Positions 7,362 through 14,277 are shown, counted from the first letter of the stretch. The stretch is 15,612 nt of DNA from Psychromonas sp. (GCA_023145575.1 JAGLDN010000024.1:1-15612); one strand, 5' to 3'. Notes: a model not told the origin generated them from the letters alone. Translations and numbers: made by a program.

Positions 7362-8343
7362 AGAATCAGAAAAGTCAAAAGTATTATCAGGGTCGCCTCG
7401 CATCACGAAAATTTCATTAATTGGGCAGGTGTCTGCTTTTTTTAGGTACAATATTCATGCATTGTTTACTAGTTTTAGTGCGTTATGGAAAACTCCATTT
7501 GCTACGTGTATGACTGCCGCTGTATTAGGTATTGCGCTATCGTTGCCTTGTGTATTTAATGTGATCTATAAAAATATTGAACGTGGCAGTGCACAATGGA
7601 ATGGCGCCTCTGAAATTAATTTATTTTTAAAAAAAAATATGCCAGAACAACAGATCCAAGTGTTAATTAATAAGCTTGCACTTTACGATGATATTCATTT
7701 AGTTACATATATTTCACGTCACCAAGCACTTGAAGAATTTAAGAAAATGTCTGGTTTTTCTAAATCACTCAATTACCTTGATGAAAATCCGTTTCCGGCT
7801 GTGTTGGTTGTTATCCCCACGGAGGCTGGAAAAAATCTTGCAGGTAATCGATTACTGGTGAGTAAATTAAAAAATGAAGAAGGTGTTGATCTGGTCAGTG
7901 TGGATATCGAGTGGATTGCAAAACTACAAGCAATTGTGTCATTGGTTGTCGATGTTGTGATTGCTATTTCCACCTTGTTGCTGATCTCTGTGTTGTTGAT
8001 TTTGAGTAATACAATCCGCTTAAATATTTTAAACCAACGTGTAAAAATAGAGATATTTAAACTCTTAGGAGCTACAAATAATTACATTCAGCGACCTTAC
8101 CTTTATGCTGGTGCTTGGTATGGATTTTTAGGTGGTTTATTGGCTTGGTTGTTAACAATCGTGATGGTGAAGTGGCTACAAGGTGGGGTTTCTCAGCTGA
8201 TGTCACTTTATCAAATAAAATATAATATTTTGATGATGGATGCTAAAGATGTTGTTTTATTAATTATTATTGCACCGCTATTAGGTTTTGTTGCTTCTTA
8301 TATTTCAGTAAAACAGTATTTGGTTAAAATAGAGCCTAAATAA
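7354..8343 (+). CDS. ftsX: Cell division membrane protein FtsX
   Basis: Membrane partner of FtsE; the complex couples cytoplasmic ATP hydrolysis to peptidoglycan hydrolase activation at the septum. From the ATG at 7354 it has 329 residues; a GTG two codons upstream is less likely. A basic cytoplasmic N-terminus is followed by four predicted membrane segments at about 50-72, 193-217, 250-273 and 299-317. The large periplasmic domain lies between the first two (residues 73-192), where EnvC-type adaptors bind. The conserved cytoplasmic stretch VKIEIFKLLGATNNYI (230-245) is typical of FtsX/permease-like proteins. The start overlaps the end of ftsE, so translation is probably coupled. The next gene is rpoH, which has its own promoter. 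Confidence 0.95.
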   Translation: MSEESEKSKVLSGSPRITKISLIGQVSAFFRYNIHALFTSFSALWKTPFATCMTAAVLGIALSLPCVFNVIYKNIERGSAQWNGASEINLFLKKNMPEQQIQVLINKLALYDDIHLVTYISRHQALEEFKKMSGFSKSLNYLDENPFPAVLVVIPTEAGKNLAGNRLLVSKLKNEEGVDLVSVDIEWIAKLQAIVSLVVDVVIAISTLLLISVLLILSNTIRLNILNQRVKIEIFKLLGATNNYIQRPYLYAGAWYGFLGGLLAWLLTIVMVKWLQGGVSQLMSLYQIKYNILMMDAKDVVLLIIIAPLLGFVASYISVKQYLVKIEPK

Positions 8344-8375
8344 ACATCGAAAGTTTTCCGTTTTAACTTTAAAAG

Positions 8376-8404
8376 TTGCATATATACCTTAATTTCAATA
8401 TAAT
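8376..8404 (+). promoter_or_regulatory. Sigma-70 promoter of rpoH
   Basis: TTGCAT at 8376-8381 and a perfect TATAAT at 8399-8404 are separated by exactly 17 bases. Transcription should start near 8411, giving a leader of about 43 bases before the rpoH ATG and its AGGAGG site. It lies in the 110-base gap after ftsX. Confidence 0.75.
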
Positions 8405-8453
8405 CACTACTATATAAAAATTAATTGTACATAGTAAAATTTAGGAGGATAAC

Positions 8454-9308
8454 ATGAGTCATAAAGTAAACTCAATGGCGTTAGTGGCAAAAAGCAGTAG
8501 TGAATCTTACCTTCTTTCTATCAGCCACTTACCAAAGTTAAGTGCTGAAGAAGAGAAAGATCTTGCTGAACGTTTATTTTTCAATGCTGATTTAGAAGCC
8601 GCTAAAAAATTGGTAATTTCGCATCTTAGATTTGTAGCTTATATTGCTAGTAGCTATGCAGGATATGGGCTTGCGCAAGCAGATCTGATTCAAGAAGGAA
8701 ATATTGGTTTAATGAAAGCGGTTAAACGTTTTGATCCAACGGTTGGCGTGCGTCTTGTTTCTTTTGCGGTACATTGGATAAAATCAGAAATTCAGGAATA
8801 CGTTATACGCAACTGGCGAGTTGTTAAAATTGCAACGACTAAAGCCCAAAGAAAATTATTTTTTAACCTACGTAAATCAAAAAAACGTTTGGGTTGGTTT
8901 AGTGCTGAAGAAGTCAAGACAGTCGCTAAGCATTTAAACGTTGCAACAAAAGATGTGCTAGAAATGGAATCTCGCCTAAATGGACAAGATCATTCATTTG
9001 ATTTAGAGGTCAATGAAGGTGATGATGAAAAAAACTTTGCACCGGTGCAGTATCTTGAAGATAAAACGGCTGATATTCCTAATCTGGTTGAGGATCATGG
9101 TACAAAACTGGCGAATAATAGGAAATTGCATTCGGCACTATCATTGCTTGATCCTCGTAGCCAAGATATTGTTAATTCGCGTTGGTTATCAGAGCCAAAG
9201 ACAACACTGCAAGATTTAGCATTACGTTATAGTGTTTCAGCTGAACGCATAAGGCAACTTGAAGTTGTCGCAATGAAAAAATTACAATCTAGTATGAGCT
9301 TTGCATAA
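8454..9308 (+). CDS. rpoH: RNA polymerase heat-shock sigma factor sigma-32
   Basis: Directs RNA polymerase to heat-shock promoters. It is 284 residues, normal for RpoH. Region 1.2 is visible at LPKLSAEEEKDLAERLF (26-42). The core-binding and -10 recognition region 2 runs from HLRFVAYIASSYAG (57-70) through DLIQEGNIGLMKAVKRFDP to VRLVSFAVHWIKSEIQEYV. The RpoH box, which distinguishes sigma-32 from other sigma factors, is intact as TKAQRKLFFNLRK (129-141). The region 4.2 helix-turn-helix is TTLQDLALRYSVSAERIRQL near the C-terminus. A strong AGGAGG site precedes the ATG by a few bases. It follows ftsEX, as in E. coli, and has its own sigma-70 promoter. Nothing unusual is missing. Confidence 0.97.
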   Translation: MSHKVNSMALVAKSSSESYLLSISHLPKLSAEEEKDLAERLFFNADLEAAKKLVISHLRFVAYIASSYAGYGLAQADLIQEGNIGLMKAVKRFDPTVGVRLVSFAVHWIKSEIQEYVIRNWRVVKIATTKAQRKLFFNLRKSKKRLGWFSAEEVKTVAKHLNVATKDVLEMESRLNGQDHSFDLEVNEGDDEKNFAPVQYLEDKTADIPNLVEDHGTKLANNRKLHSALSLLDPRSQDIVNSRWLSEPKTTLQDLALRYSVSAERIRQLEVVAMKKLQSSMSFA

Positions 9309-9325
9309 TTAGATTGTGATTGTTA

Positions 9326-9391
9326 TATACCCATGTTACCCATGTTACCCATGTTATCAATGTATAAAATTAGTAAGATAACATGGGTATA
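9326..9391. repeat. 66-bp mini inverted repeat with three tandem ACCCATGTT units
   Basis: The left side is TATACCCATGTTACCCATGT and continues so that ACCCATGTT occurs three times in a row (9329-9355). The right side GATAACATGGGTATA (9377-9391) is its inverted partner. Both ends match the MITE termini, but the interior of the larger elements is absent. It begins 17 bases after the rpoH stop and ends 8 bases before the next ATG. It can fold as a hairpin, but no U run follows, so it is not an obvious terminator. Confidence 0.65.
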
Positions 9392-9399
9392 GGTATTTT

Positions 9400-10245
9400 A
9401 TGCATCGAATAGCAACACTTGGGCCTAAAGACACTTTTTCTGATTTGGCTGCGCAGCAATATATCAAAACACAGATTTCTTCTTTTACAACCCATTACTA
9501 CAAGACACTTTCTGACACATTTTTGGCAATTGGCCAAGAATGTGATCTTGGTATTTTGCCAATAGAAAATTTATCAGAGGGCTATCTTCATGTTGTATTA
9601 GATAAGCTACTTGATACTGACTTAGTTGCTATTGCTGAGCTAATGTTGCCAATTCAATTCGCGTTTATTGCCGATTGTGAAAATGACTCAGAAGTGACCG
9701 ATTTATTTGTGCAGTTCGTTACGCATGGGCAATGCTCTGAGTTTATTAATCAGTTTGAAAATATCATCATTCATAATACACAAAGTAATATTGAATCTTT
9801 AGTGCTTGCGCAGAAAAAAGGATCAGGTGCGAGTGCGATAATTCCAATGCATGCACTAAATCGCGTAGAGAAAAAAAAATTAATACATGAAAATGTTACT
9901 AATTGTAAAAACAATCAAACACGATTTTTAGTATTGGGGCAATTACCACAGGTAAGACTAAAAAAAGAACACTATAAAACAACATTAATCGTCAAAAATG
10001 AAGATGATCGCCCAGGCTTATTGAGTAGTATTGTTAATGTATTTTCACAGGAAAAAATTAATTTAACCTCCATTGTGTCTCGGCCAACAAAATCCCAATT
10101 TGGGAAATATAATTTTTTTATCGATATTGATGGACACCAAGAAGATCTTGATGTGAATAGGGCACTGCAAAAAATAAAAAATCAACATTCACTAAATATC
10201 ATTGGCTCTTATCTAAAAGCGATGGTAACAGATCCACCCATTTAG
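9400..10245 (+). CDS. Stand-alone prephenate dehydratase with ACT domain
   Basis: Predicted to convert prephenate to phenylpyruvate (phenylalanine synthesis). It has 281 residues: dehydratase lobes at 3-180 and an ACT domain at 193-275. Family marks are LGPKDTFSDLAA (7-18; usual GPEGTFS), ILPIENLSEGY (52-62; usual PIENS.EG), the catalytic Thr174 in NQTRF, and in the ACT domain DRPGLLSSI (203-211) with INLTSIVSRP (220-229; usual ESRP), the phenylalanine-sensing positions. There is no chorismate mutase domain, unlike the usual gammaproteobacterial PheA, so it may be a second, diverged paralogue. I therefore give no gene symbol. The only ribosome-binding-like sequence is ATAGGT before the ATG, beside the mini repeat that ends at 9391. 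Another role, such as a BacA-like prephenate enzyme, is possible but less likely given the ACT domain and intact TRF. Confidence 0.8.
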   Translation: MHRIATLGPKDTFSDLAAQQYIKTQISSFTTHYYKTLSDTFLAIGQECDLGILPIENLSEGYLHVVLDKLLDTDLVAIAELMLPIQFAFIADCENDSEVTDLFVQFVTHGQCSEFINQFENIIIHNTQSNIESLVLAQKKGSGASAIIPMHALNRVEKKKLIHENVTNCKNNQTRFLVLGQLPQVRLKKEHYKTTLIVKNEDDRPGLLSSIVNVFSQEKINLTSIVSRPTKSQFGKYNFFIDIDGHQEDLDVNRALQKIKNQHSLNIIGSYLKAMVTDPPI

Positions 10246-10249
10246 CAGC

Positions 10250-10400
10250 TTATGCCTATGTGCCGTAAAAATGTAACATTATGCATGTTCTCGAGGATCA
10301 GAATAAGGTGCAAACAATCAATAATTAACATTTTGTGGTTAATTCGTTAGGCAAATGATTAGCGAAACAAATCGTTGATAGGTGAAATGTTGCGCATTTA
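10250..10400. repeat. MITE fragment after the prephenate dehydratase gene
   Basis: It begins five bases after the stop codon with TTATGCCTATGTGCCGTAAA, a variant terminus, followed by CTCGAGGATCAGAATAAGG, which matches the reverse of 2066-2085. The next stretch, 10313-10395 (CAATCAATAATTAACATTTT to AAATGTTGCGC), is homologous to 1983-2067 but lies in the opposite orientation relative to the element's end. No second terminus is seen. Confidence 0.6.
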
Positions 10401-10425
10401 GCTGACATCCGAGCTAATCTCTTTC

Positions 10426-10453
10426 AAAAAATCACTTTTGCTTGAAATGAGTG
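10426..10453 (-). terminator. Possible terminator of trmA
   Basis: On the minus strand, downstream of the trmA stop, TCATTT-caagc-AAAAGTGA can pair imperfectly and is followed by a run of six T. The stem is short and bulged, so this is tentative. Confidence 0.3.
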
Positions 10454-10467
10454 CATATCGATCCTTC

Positions 10468-11571
10468 TCATACAATTAACCATTGAGTTAAATATACTCC
10501 TACCTCGCTGTGGTGAGTGTATGGAAATTGATCAAATAGCGCGAAACGTTTTATTTCATGTGTTTTATTTAATACCAATAAATTATGGTAAAGGGTTTCA
10601 GGGTTACAGCTAATATATAAAATATTATCGTATGTTTGTAGCATTTTTAATGTGGCATGATCAAGACCTGATCTTGGTGGATCGACCAAAATAGTATTGC
10701 ATTGGTAATCATCTAAATTAATTCCTTCTAAACGATGAAAAGTACGTTTCTTTTCAATTGCTTGGGTAAATTCTTCTGCGGACATACGAATGATTGTTAA
10801 ATTAGAAATATTATTTTGTTTAATATTAAATTGTGCAGAGCGCACCGATGTTTTTGAAATTTCAGTGGCTAACACCTTGTTAAAGTTTTTTGCCAATGCA
10901 ATTGAAAAGTTACCATTACCACAATATAGTTCAAGCAAATCACCTTGGCTTTCTCGTGTACAGTCAATCGCCCATTCGAGCATATTTATTGAAACTTTGG
11001 TGTTTGGCTGAGTAAAGCTATTTTCAACTTGCTGGTAAGTTAATATTTGACCATCAACGGTTAATCTTTCAATGACAAATTCTTTGTTTATCAATACTTT
11101 CTGCTTTTTAGCACGGCCAATTAAATTAACATTAAATTGCGTGCATAATTCATCTCTGATGCGTGTTGCATGTTTTAACCACAACTCATCGAGTTGCTTG
11201 TGATAAAGGAGGCTCACTATCATTTTACCGCTCAAAGTTGACAAAAAATCGACTTGAAATAACTTGCGACGAAGAAGATCTACAGATTTCAACTTATCAA
11301 TTAATATCGGCATTAATGAATTAATTAATTGACTCGCAGGTGGAAATTGATCTACGCGAATTTTTTGTTTGGTTTGCTTATCAAACATAATATAATAAAG
11401 TTCATCGTCATCATGCCAAACTCGAAATTCACTGCGCATTCGGTAGTGCTGCTTCGGGGATTGAAATACTTCTAAAACAGGTAAATTAAACGTTGAAAAT
11501 TGCTTGTTAAGCCTTGCTTCTTTTTCGTTTAAAAGGACGTCATAATTGTAGGGATCAACAAATTGTAACAT
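10468..11571 (-). CDS. trmA: tRNA (uracil-5-)-methyltransferase
   Basis: Makes 5-methyluridine at position 54 of the T-loop of tRNAs, using S-adenosylmethionine, in the cytosol. It has 367 residues, one more than I recall for E. coli TrmA. Motifs are in register: FTQPN (186-190) with the substrate-contacting Gln188, the SAM site LLELYCGNGNFSIALA (212-227), VDPPRSGLD (296-304), the nucleophile Cys322 in YISCNPETL, and the base Glu356 in PYTHHSEVGVYL. The N-terminus PYNYDVLLNEKEARL and MRSEFRVWH are typical and confirm the start. AAGGAAA precedes the ATG. It is divergent from glpE across 217 bases and convergent with the prephenate dehydratase gene. Confidence 0.97.
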   Translation of the reverse strand: MLQFVDPYNYDVLLNEKEARLNKQFSTFNLPVLEVFQSPKQHYRMRSEFRVWHDDDELYYIMFDKQTKQKIRVDQFPPASQLINSLMPILIDKLKSVDLLRRKLFQVDFLSTLSGKMIVSLLYHKQLDELWLKHATRIRDELCTQFNVNLIGRAKKQKVLINKEFVIERLTVDGQILTYQQVENSFTQPNTKVSINMLEWAIDCTRESQGDLLELYCGNGNFSIALAKNFNKVLATEISKTSVRSAQFNIKQNNISNLTIIRMSAEEFTQAIEKKRTFHRLEGINLDDYQCNTILVDPPRSGLDHATLKMLQTYDNILYISCNPETLYHNLLVLNKTHEIKRFALFDQFPYTHHSEVGVYLTQWLIV

Positions 11572-11735
11572 TATTTTTCCTTATATTTTAATGTGTAAAT
11601 TTGGGTTGTATGAGTATAAACACGATTTTATGAAAAGATGGCAACACAAGTTTAACAGTTGAAAAGGGATTAACCATTAACATTTTCAAATATAAATACC
11701 AATAGTGTCCTTTGTTATGTTAACAGAGCTCATTC

Positions 11736-11764
11736 TTTACAACGTATTTTTGTTATAATAAAAT
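11736..11764 (+). promoter_or_regulatory. Probable sigma-70 promoter of glpE
   Basis: TTTACA (11736-11741) and TAAAAT (11759-11764) are 17 bases apart, giving a leader of under 20 bases before the AAGGAAA site and ATG at 11789. A TATAAT overlaps the spacer end at 11754-11759 but has no partner at a proper distance. Confidence 0.5.
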
Positions 11765-11788
11765 TACATTTCATTTTAAGGAAATTAG

Positions 11789-12100
11789 ATGGCAGAGTTT
11801 AAATGTATTAGCGTGCATGACGCGATGGATCGTATGCAAAACGAAACCGTAAAATGTGTTGATATTAGAGATCTAGGTTCATTTGCAACAGAGCATGTAG
11901 AAGGAGCGTTTAATTTAAATAATGAAAACATTAATCAATTTATTTCTGAGACTGATTTTAAAACTACGTTATTTGTTATTTGTTATTCAGGCGTTGGCAG
12001 TAAAGGCGTTGCACAATACCTTGTAGAACAAGGTTTTATTGATACATACAGTATTACAGGCGGTTTTTTAGCTTGGAAAGAAGCGAGGTCAAACGAGTGA
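11789..12100 (+). CDS. glpE: Thiosulfate sulfurtransferase GlpE (single-domain rhodanese)
   Basis: Transfers sulfane sulfur from thiosulfate to acceptors such as cyanide or thioredoxin; cytosolic. It has 103 residues, about the length of E. coli GlpE. The rhodanese fold is seen in CVDIRDLGSFATEHVEGAFNL (23-43). The active-site loop CYSGVGSK begins at Cys65, the same residue number I recall for E. coli GlpE (CYHGNSS there), followed by GVAQYLVEQGF. The end SITGGFLAWKEA is the typical rhodanese C-terminus. AAGGAAA precedes the ATG. It is followed by a single base and then a small conserved gene, so the two are likely one transcript. The rhomboid protease gene glpG, often next, is not here. Confidence 0.93.
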   Translation: MAEFKCISVHDAMDRMQNETVKCVDIRDLGSFATEHVEGAFNLNNENINQFISETDFKTTLFVICYSGVGSKGVAQYLVEQGFIDTYSITGGFLAWKEARSNE

Positions 12101-12101
12101 G

Positions 12102-12440
12102 ATGAGCGTTATTGAAACGGACAAAATCGATGCTATTGGCATTGTCAAAGAAGAGCTTCGTGTTTACTTAACAATTATTGATCCACTTGTTTGGGATGAT
12201 CTAAATGTTCATCTTTTTACGCTACAAGAAAAAATTAATAGTTATTTGTATTTTTTCGAGTCGGGCGAGTTGATAAAAACTTTACCTGAGGCTGATGGTT
12301 TAGATATTGTAATTGAACTTATTTTAAAATATTCGCCAACCAGTGATGCAATTACTTTTTTCGATAAAACCATCCAAATTTTATTAAATAAAGGGGTTGT
12401 TTTTGTTTTTGGTCCCACGAAGGGAATGGAATATTGTTAA
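12102..12440 (+). CDS. Small DUF6572-like protein of unknown function
   Basis: A 112-residue acidic soluble protein starting one base after the glpE stop. The features KIDAIGI, LTIIDPLVWDDLNVHLFTLQ, LQEKINSYLYFFESGEL and a final beta/alpha/beta part resemble what I remember of the DUF6572 family (DAIGI ... W.d...HL..LQ.KIN.Y..FIESGE). This assignment is from memory. It has no signal peptide, membrane segment or obvious catalytic motif. There is no clear ribosome binding site at the junction, so translation is probably coupled to glpE. The family has no established function, and co-transcription with a sulfurtransferase is the only contextual hint. Confidence 0.7.
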   Translation: MSVIETDKIDAIGIVKEELRVYLTIIDPLVWDDLNVHLFTLQEKINSYLYFFESGELIKTLPEADGLDIVIELILKYSPTSDAITFFDKTIQILLNKGVVFVFGPTKGMEYC

Positions 12441-12685
12441 ATTGTTCATCTTGAATGGTAACTCCATGCAAGACAAAAAATGCACAGTGTATTTGTTAAA
12501 CAGATGGCGCTAAGGGTAATACAAAATGGTGAGATCTTCGTAGCCATTAAAGCTTCATCACTGTATTTTTGTAGGTAGAACTCATAAAATAAAGGAATTT
12601 TAATCGCTTTACGACTTTGTTTCAGCGTGGCAAGTAAAATTCTTTTTCGAACATGAAGGTGAATGGTCTAAAAAACAGATCAACT
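12441..12685. other. Intergenic stretch, no gene recognised
   Basis: This lies between two convergent genes. Short open readings exist on the plus strand, for example WQVKFFFEHEGEWSKKQIN ending in a stop at about 12684, and MALRVIQNGEIFVAIKASS from 12504. They are in different frames, lack ribosome binding sites and are not recognisable. They may be debris of a lost gene. Confidence 0.3.
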
Positions 12686-12719
12686 GAAAAAGCAGTCACA
12701 CGGGTATACATGTTTTTTC
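12686..12719 (-). terminator. Candidate terminator of rpiA with a repeat end in its loop
   Basis: GAAAAAGCA (12686-12694) pairs with TGTTTTTTC (12711-12719) over nine positions including one G-U. It starts one base after the rpiA stop codon in the rpiA direction, and its 3' arm is U-rich. The loop contains GTCACACGGGTATA (12695-12708), a MITE terminus in reverse. The stem is AT-rich, so strength is uncertain. It could act in both directions. Confidence 0.4.
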
Positions 12720-12720
12720 T

Positions 12721-13374
12721 CTATTGTATTTTAACACCTTCATCACTGCCGACTAATATTATGTCAGCAGGTCGTTTTGCAAACAGACCGTTAGTGACAA
12801 CCCCCTCAATGGTGTTGATGTTTTCTTCTAATCTTAATGGCTCTGAGATTTTTAAACCATGCACGTCTATAATGATATTACCATTATCGGTGAGCACGCC
12901 ATGACGATATACAGGGCGCCCTCCTAGCTTAATTAATTGTCGCGCGGCATAACTGCGTGCCATTGGGATCACTTCAACGGGTAACGGGAATTCACCGAGA
13001 ATGTCAACGATTTTTGTATCGTCAATGATACAAATAAACTGCTTAGCAACGGTGGCGATGATCTTTTCCCGTGTTAGTGCTGCGCCCCCGCCTTTTATCA
13101 TCTGCTTATATTTATTGATTTCATCTGCGCCATCAACATAAATACTCAATTGATCAATGTTATTTAGATCAAAAACTTGGATCCCGTAGGATTGTAGTTT
13201 TTTTGTAGAATCTTCTGAACTTGATACCACGCCGTCAATTTTATGCTTAACGGTTGCAAGCGCATCAATGAAATACATGACAGTTGATCCTGTCCCTACC
13301 CCAATGATTGTATCCGGTTGCACATATTCAAGCGCAGCGAAAGCGGCTAGTTTCTTCTTTTCGTTCTGATTCAT
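12721..13374 (-). CDS. rpiA: Ribose-5-phosphate isomerase A
   Basis: Interconverts ribose 5-phosphate and ribulose 5-phosphate in the non-oxidative pentose phosphate pathway; cytosolic. It has 217 residues, two fewer than I recall for E. coli RpiA because the C-terminus stops at VGSDEGVKIQ. The substrate loop VGVGTGSTV (25-33) and SSSEDSTKKL are present. The catalytic residues are in place: Asp81 and Asp84 in YVDGADEIN, Lys94 in MIKGGGAAL and Glu103 in TREKII. The later FPLPVEVIPMARSYAARQL is also highly conserved. AAGGA precedes the ATG. The end of an IS lies only about 22 bases upstream of the start, so the native promoter has been displaced. TGGCAT and TAAAAT, 16 bases apart across the IS boundary, could serve instead. 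It shares its strand with the upstream ygfA, a known pairing, but mobile DNA now separates them. Confidence 0.97.
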   Translation of the reverse strand: MNQNEKKKLAAFAALEYVQPDTIIGVGTGSTVMYFIDALATVKHKIDGVVSSSEDSTKKLQSYGIQVFDLNNIDQLSIYVDGADEINKYKQMIKGGGAALTREKIIATVAKQFICIIDDTKIVDILGEFPLPVEVIPMARSYAARQLIKLGGRPVYRHGVLTDNGNIIIDVHGLKISEPLRLEENINTIEGVVTNGLFAKRPADIILVGSDEGVKIQ

Positions 13375-13396
13375 AGTGTGTCCTTTTTATATTATT

Positions 13397-13463
13397 TTAT
13401 GATGTTGCGCAGTTGATGCCAGCTCTTGATGCAAAGCCTAAATTGTTGCTTTTTGTGCTTTGA
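13397..13463 (-). pseudogene. Transposase C-terminal fragment with IS end
   Basis: The minus strand reads TATCAAAGCACAAAAAG and then a degenerate version of the C-terminus that is intact at 15099-15160 (VAIEALHHELASTA in type), ending with GCGCAACATC. The stop codon TAA has become CAA. It matches both 2122-2192 and 15087-15160. Confidence 0.65.
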
Positions 13464-14069
13464 TATATCAATCACACCTGAAGATCTTCGCTTCAGGCCA
13501 CTTGAGTAATTTATGTTCAATGTGAAGTGCTCCCATTGGTAGGGTTAAAAAATACTTTAACCCTTTATTGTTATTCACTTTTTGAGTATTGCAACGCAAA
13601 AGATGATTTACTCAGTTGTCCCCAAAGGGCAAGTTTTAAAGGTGTTATTGATTTTGCAAGGGAATAACCATTCTCTTCAATCAATGCCTTGCCTCTATAC
13701 CCATGTGACATAAAAATGCTTTGTCAGGTTTAAGCTAGATAATCAGAACAAGGTACAATATTAGGTAATTGTTATTCACTTTTCGATTATTGTAACGCAG
13801 TCTTGGTTTTCGAGCTTGTGCCCCGCAGGGCAAGGCAACAAGTACTAAGCTGTGTTGTTTTAAAATCTCTATGTAGAATGACTACTTAGGAATTAAAGTC
13901 TTTATTTTAATTCGACCTTTGGTGATTAACGAAGTTAATCATCGAGATGGCAATTTTATGTCGAGCACCTTGGTACTATTTCCCTTGCTGAATTTACACT
14001 TTTACGTCACATGGGTATAAGCTTTTTAAATTTTCGCTGAAACCTATATCTTCAGGTGTGATGGGTATA
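13464..14069. repeat. Outer MITE, split by an inner MITE
   Basis: The left end TATATCAATCACACCTGAAG (13464 on) and the right end, in reverse TATACCCATCACACCTGAAG (from 14069), are near-perfect inverted repeats of about 22 bases. They share TATACCCAT with the main family but then diverge (CACACCTGAAGAT instead of GTGACGTAAAA), so this is a sister subfamily. Subtracting the inner element leaves about 282 bp. Interior sequence at 13567-13633 (TTGTTATTCACTTTTTGAGT on) is homologous to the inner element's 13769-13837. Confidence 0.65.
13696..14019. repeat. Complete MITE of 324 bp (reference copy)
   Basis: The left end TATACCCATGTGACATAAAA and the right end, in reverse TATACCCATGTGACGTAAAA, are inverted repeats. 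TA-rich outermost bases suggest insertion at TA. No open reading frame is present, so movement would need a transposase supplied elsewhere. The centre contains GTGCCCcgcaGGGCAAG, able to form a small hairpin. Other copies in this window can be aligned to this one. Confidence 0.75.
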
Positions 14070-14160
14070 GAAGATTCGCTGAGCCAGTTGCTGTTGTATC
14101 GTTGAATGAAGTTACAAGGAGATCAACATAAAGCTCAAACATTTGTTTATTTTTATTCAT
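14070..14160 (-). pseudogene. Transposase N-terminal fragment
   Basis: From the ATG at 14160 the minus strand encodes MNKNKQMFELYVDLLVTSFN and then DTTATGSANLL without interruption for about 31 codons. It then runs into the MITE end (YPSHLKI, stop). This is the best-preserved transposase start in the window and serves as the reference for the pseudogene at 1057. Confidence 0.75.
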
Positions 14161-14277
14161 AGCCATACTTTAACAGTTTTGCACCTGGAATTTAAGTTTA
14201 CTGCGTTATATCAGTTATTTTGTAGGATTTGCCCTTAATACGTTGAAATCCAAAAGCAGCAAGATATATCGATTGCA

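Larger units (their letters stand above)
13397..14217 (-). mobile_element. IS remnant (both ends) enclosing nested MITEs
   Basis: Read on the minus strand, the left IS end lies at about 14217-14203 (AACTGATATAACGCAG), followed by the transposase start down to 14070. At 13463 the sequence resumes with the transposase's last codons (TATCAAAGCACAAAAAG onward) and ends at the right terminus near 13397. About 1 kb of transposase is missing; 606 bp of MITE material stands in its place. The element fills nearly the whole gap between the cyclo-ligase gene and rpiA. Confidence 0.7.

Noticed and set aside
9329..9355. Three tandem ACCCATGTT units as a CRISPR or iteron array.
   Set aside because: The unit is nine bases without spacers, sits inside a repeat end, and has no replication or cas gene nearby.
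9400..10245. BacA-type prephenate decarboxylase of a bacilysin-like pathway.
   Set aside because: The ACT domain and the catalytic TRF motif are both present, and no other bacilysin-type genes are nearby.
12600..12684. Short plus-strand peptide containing FFFEHEGEWSKK as the end of a gene.
   Set aside because: There is no start codon with a ribosome binding site, an in-frame stop lies just upstream, and there is no recognisable family. At most it is debris.
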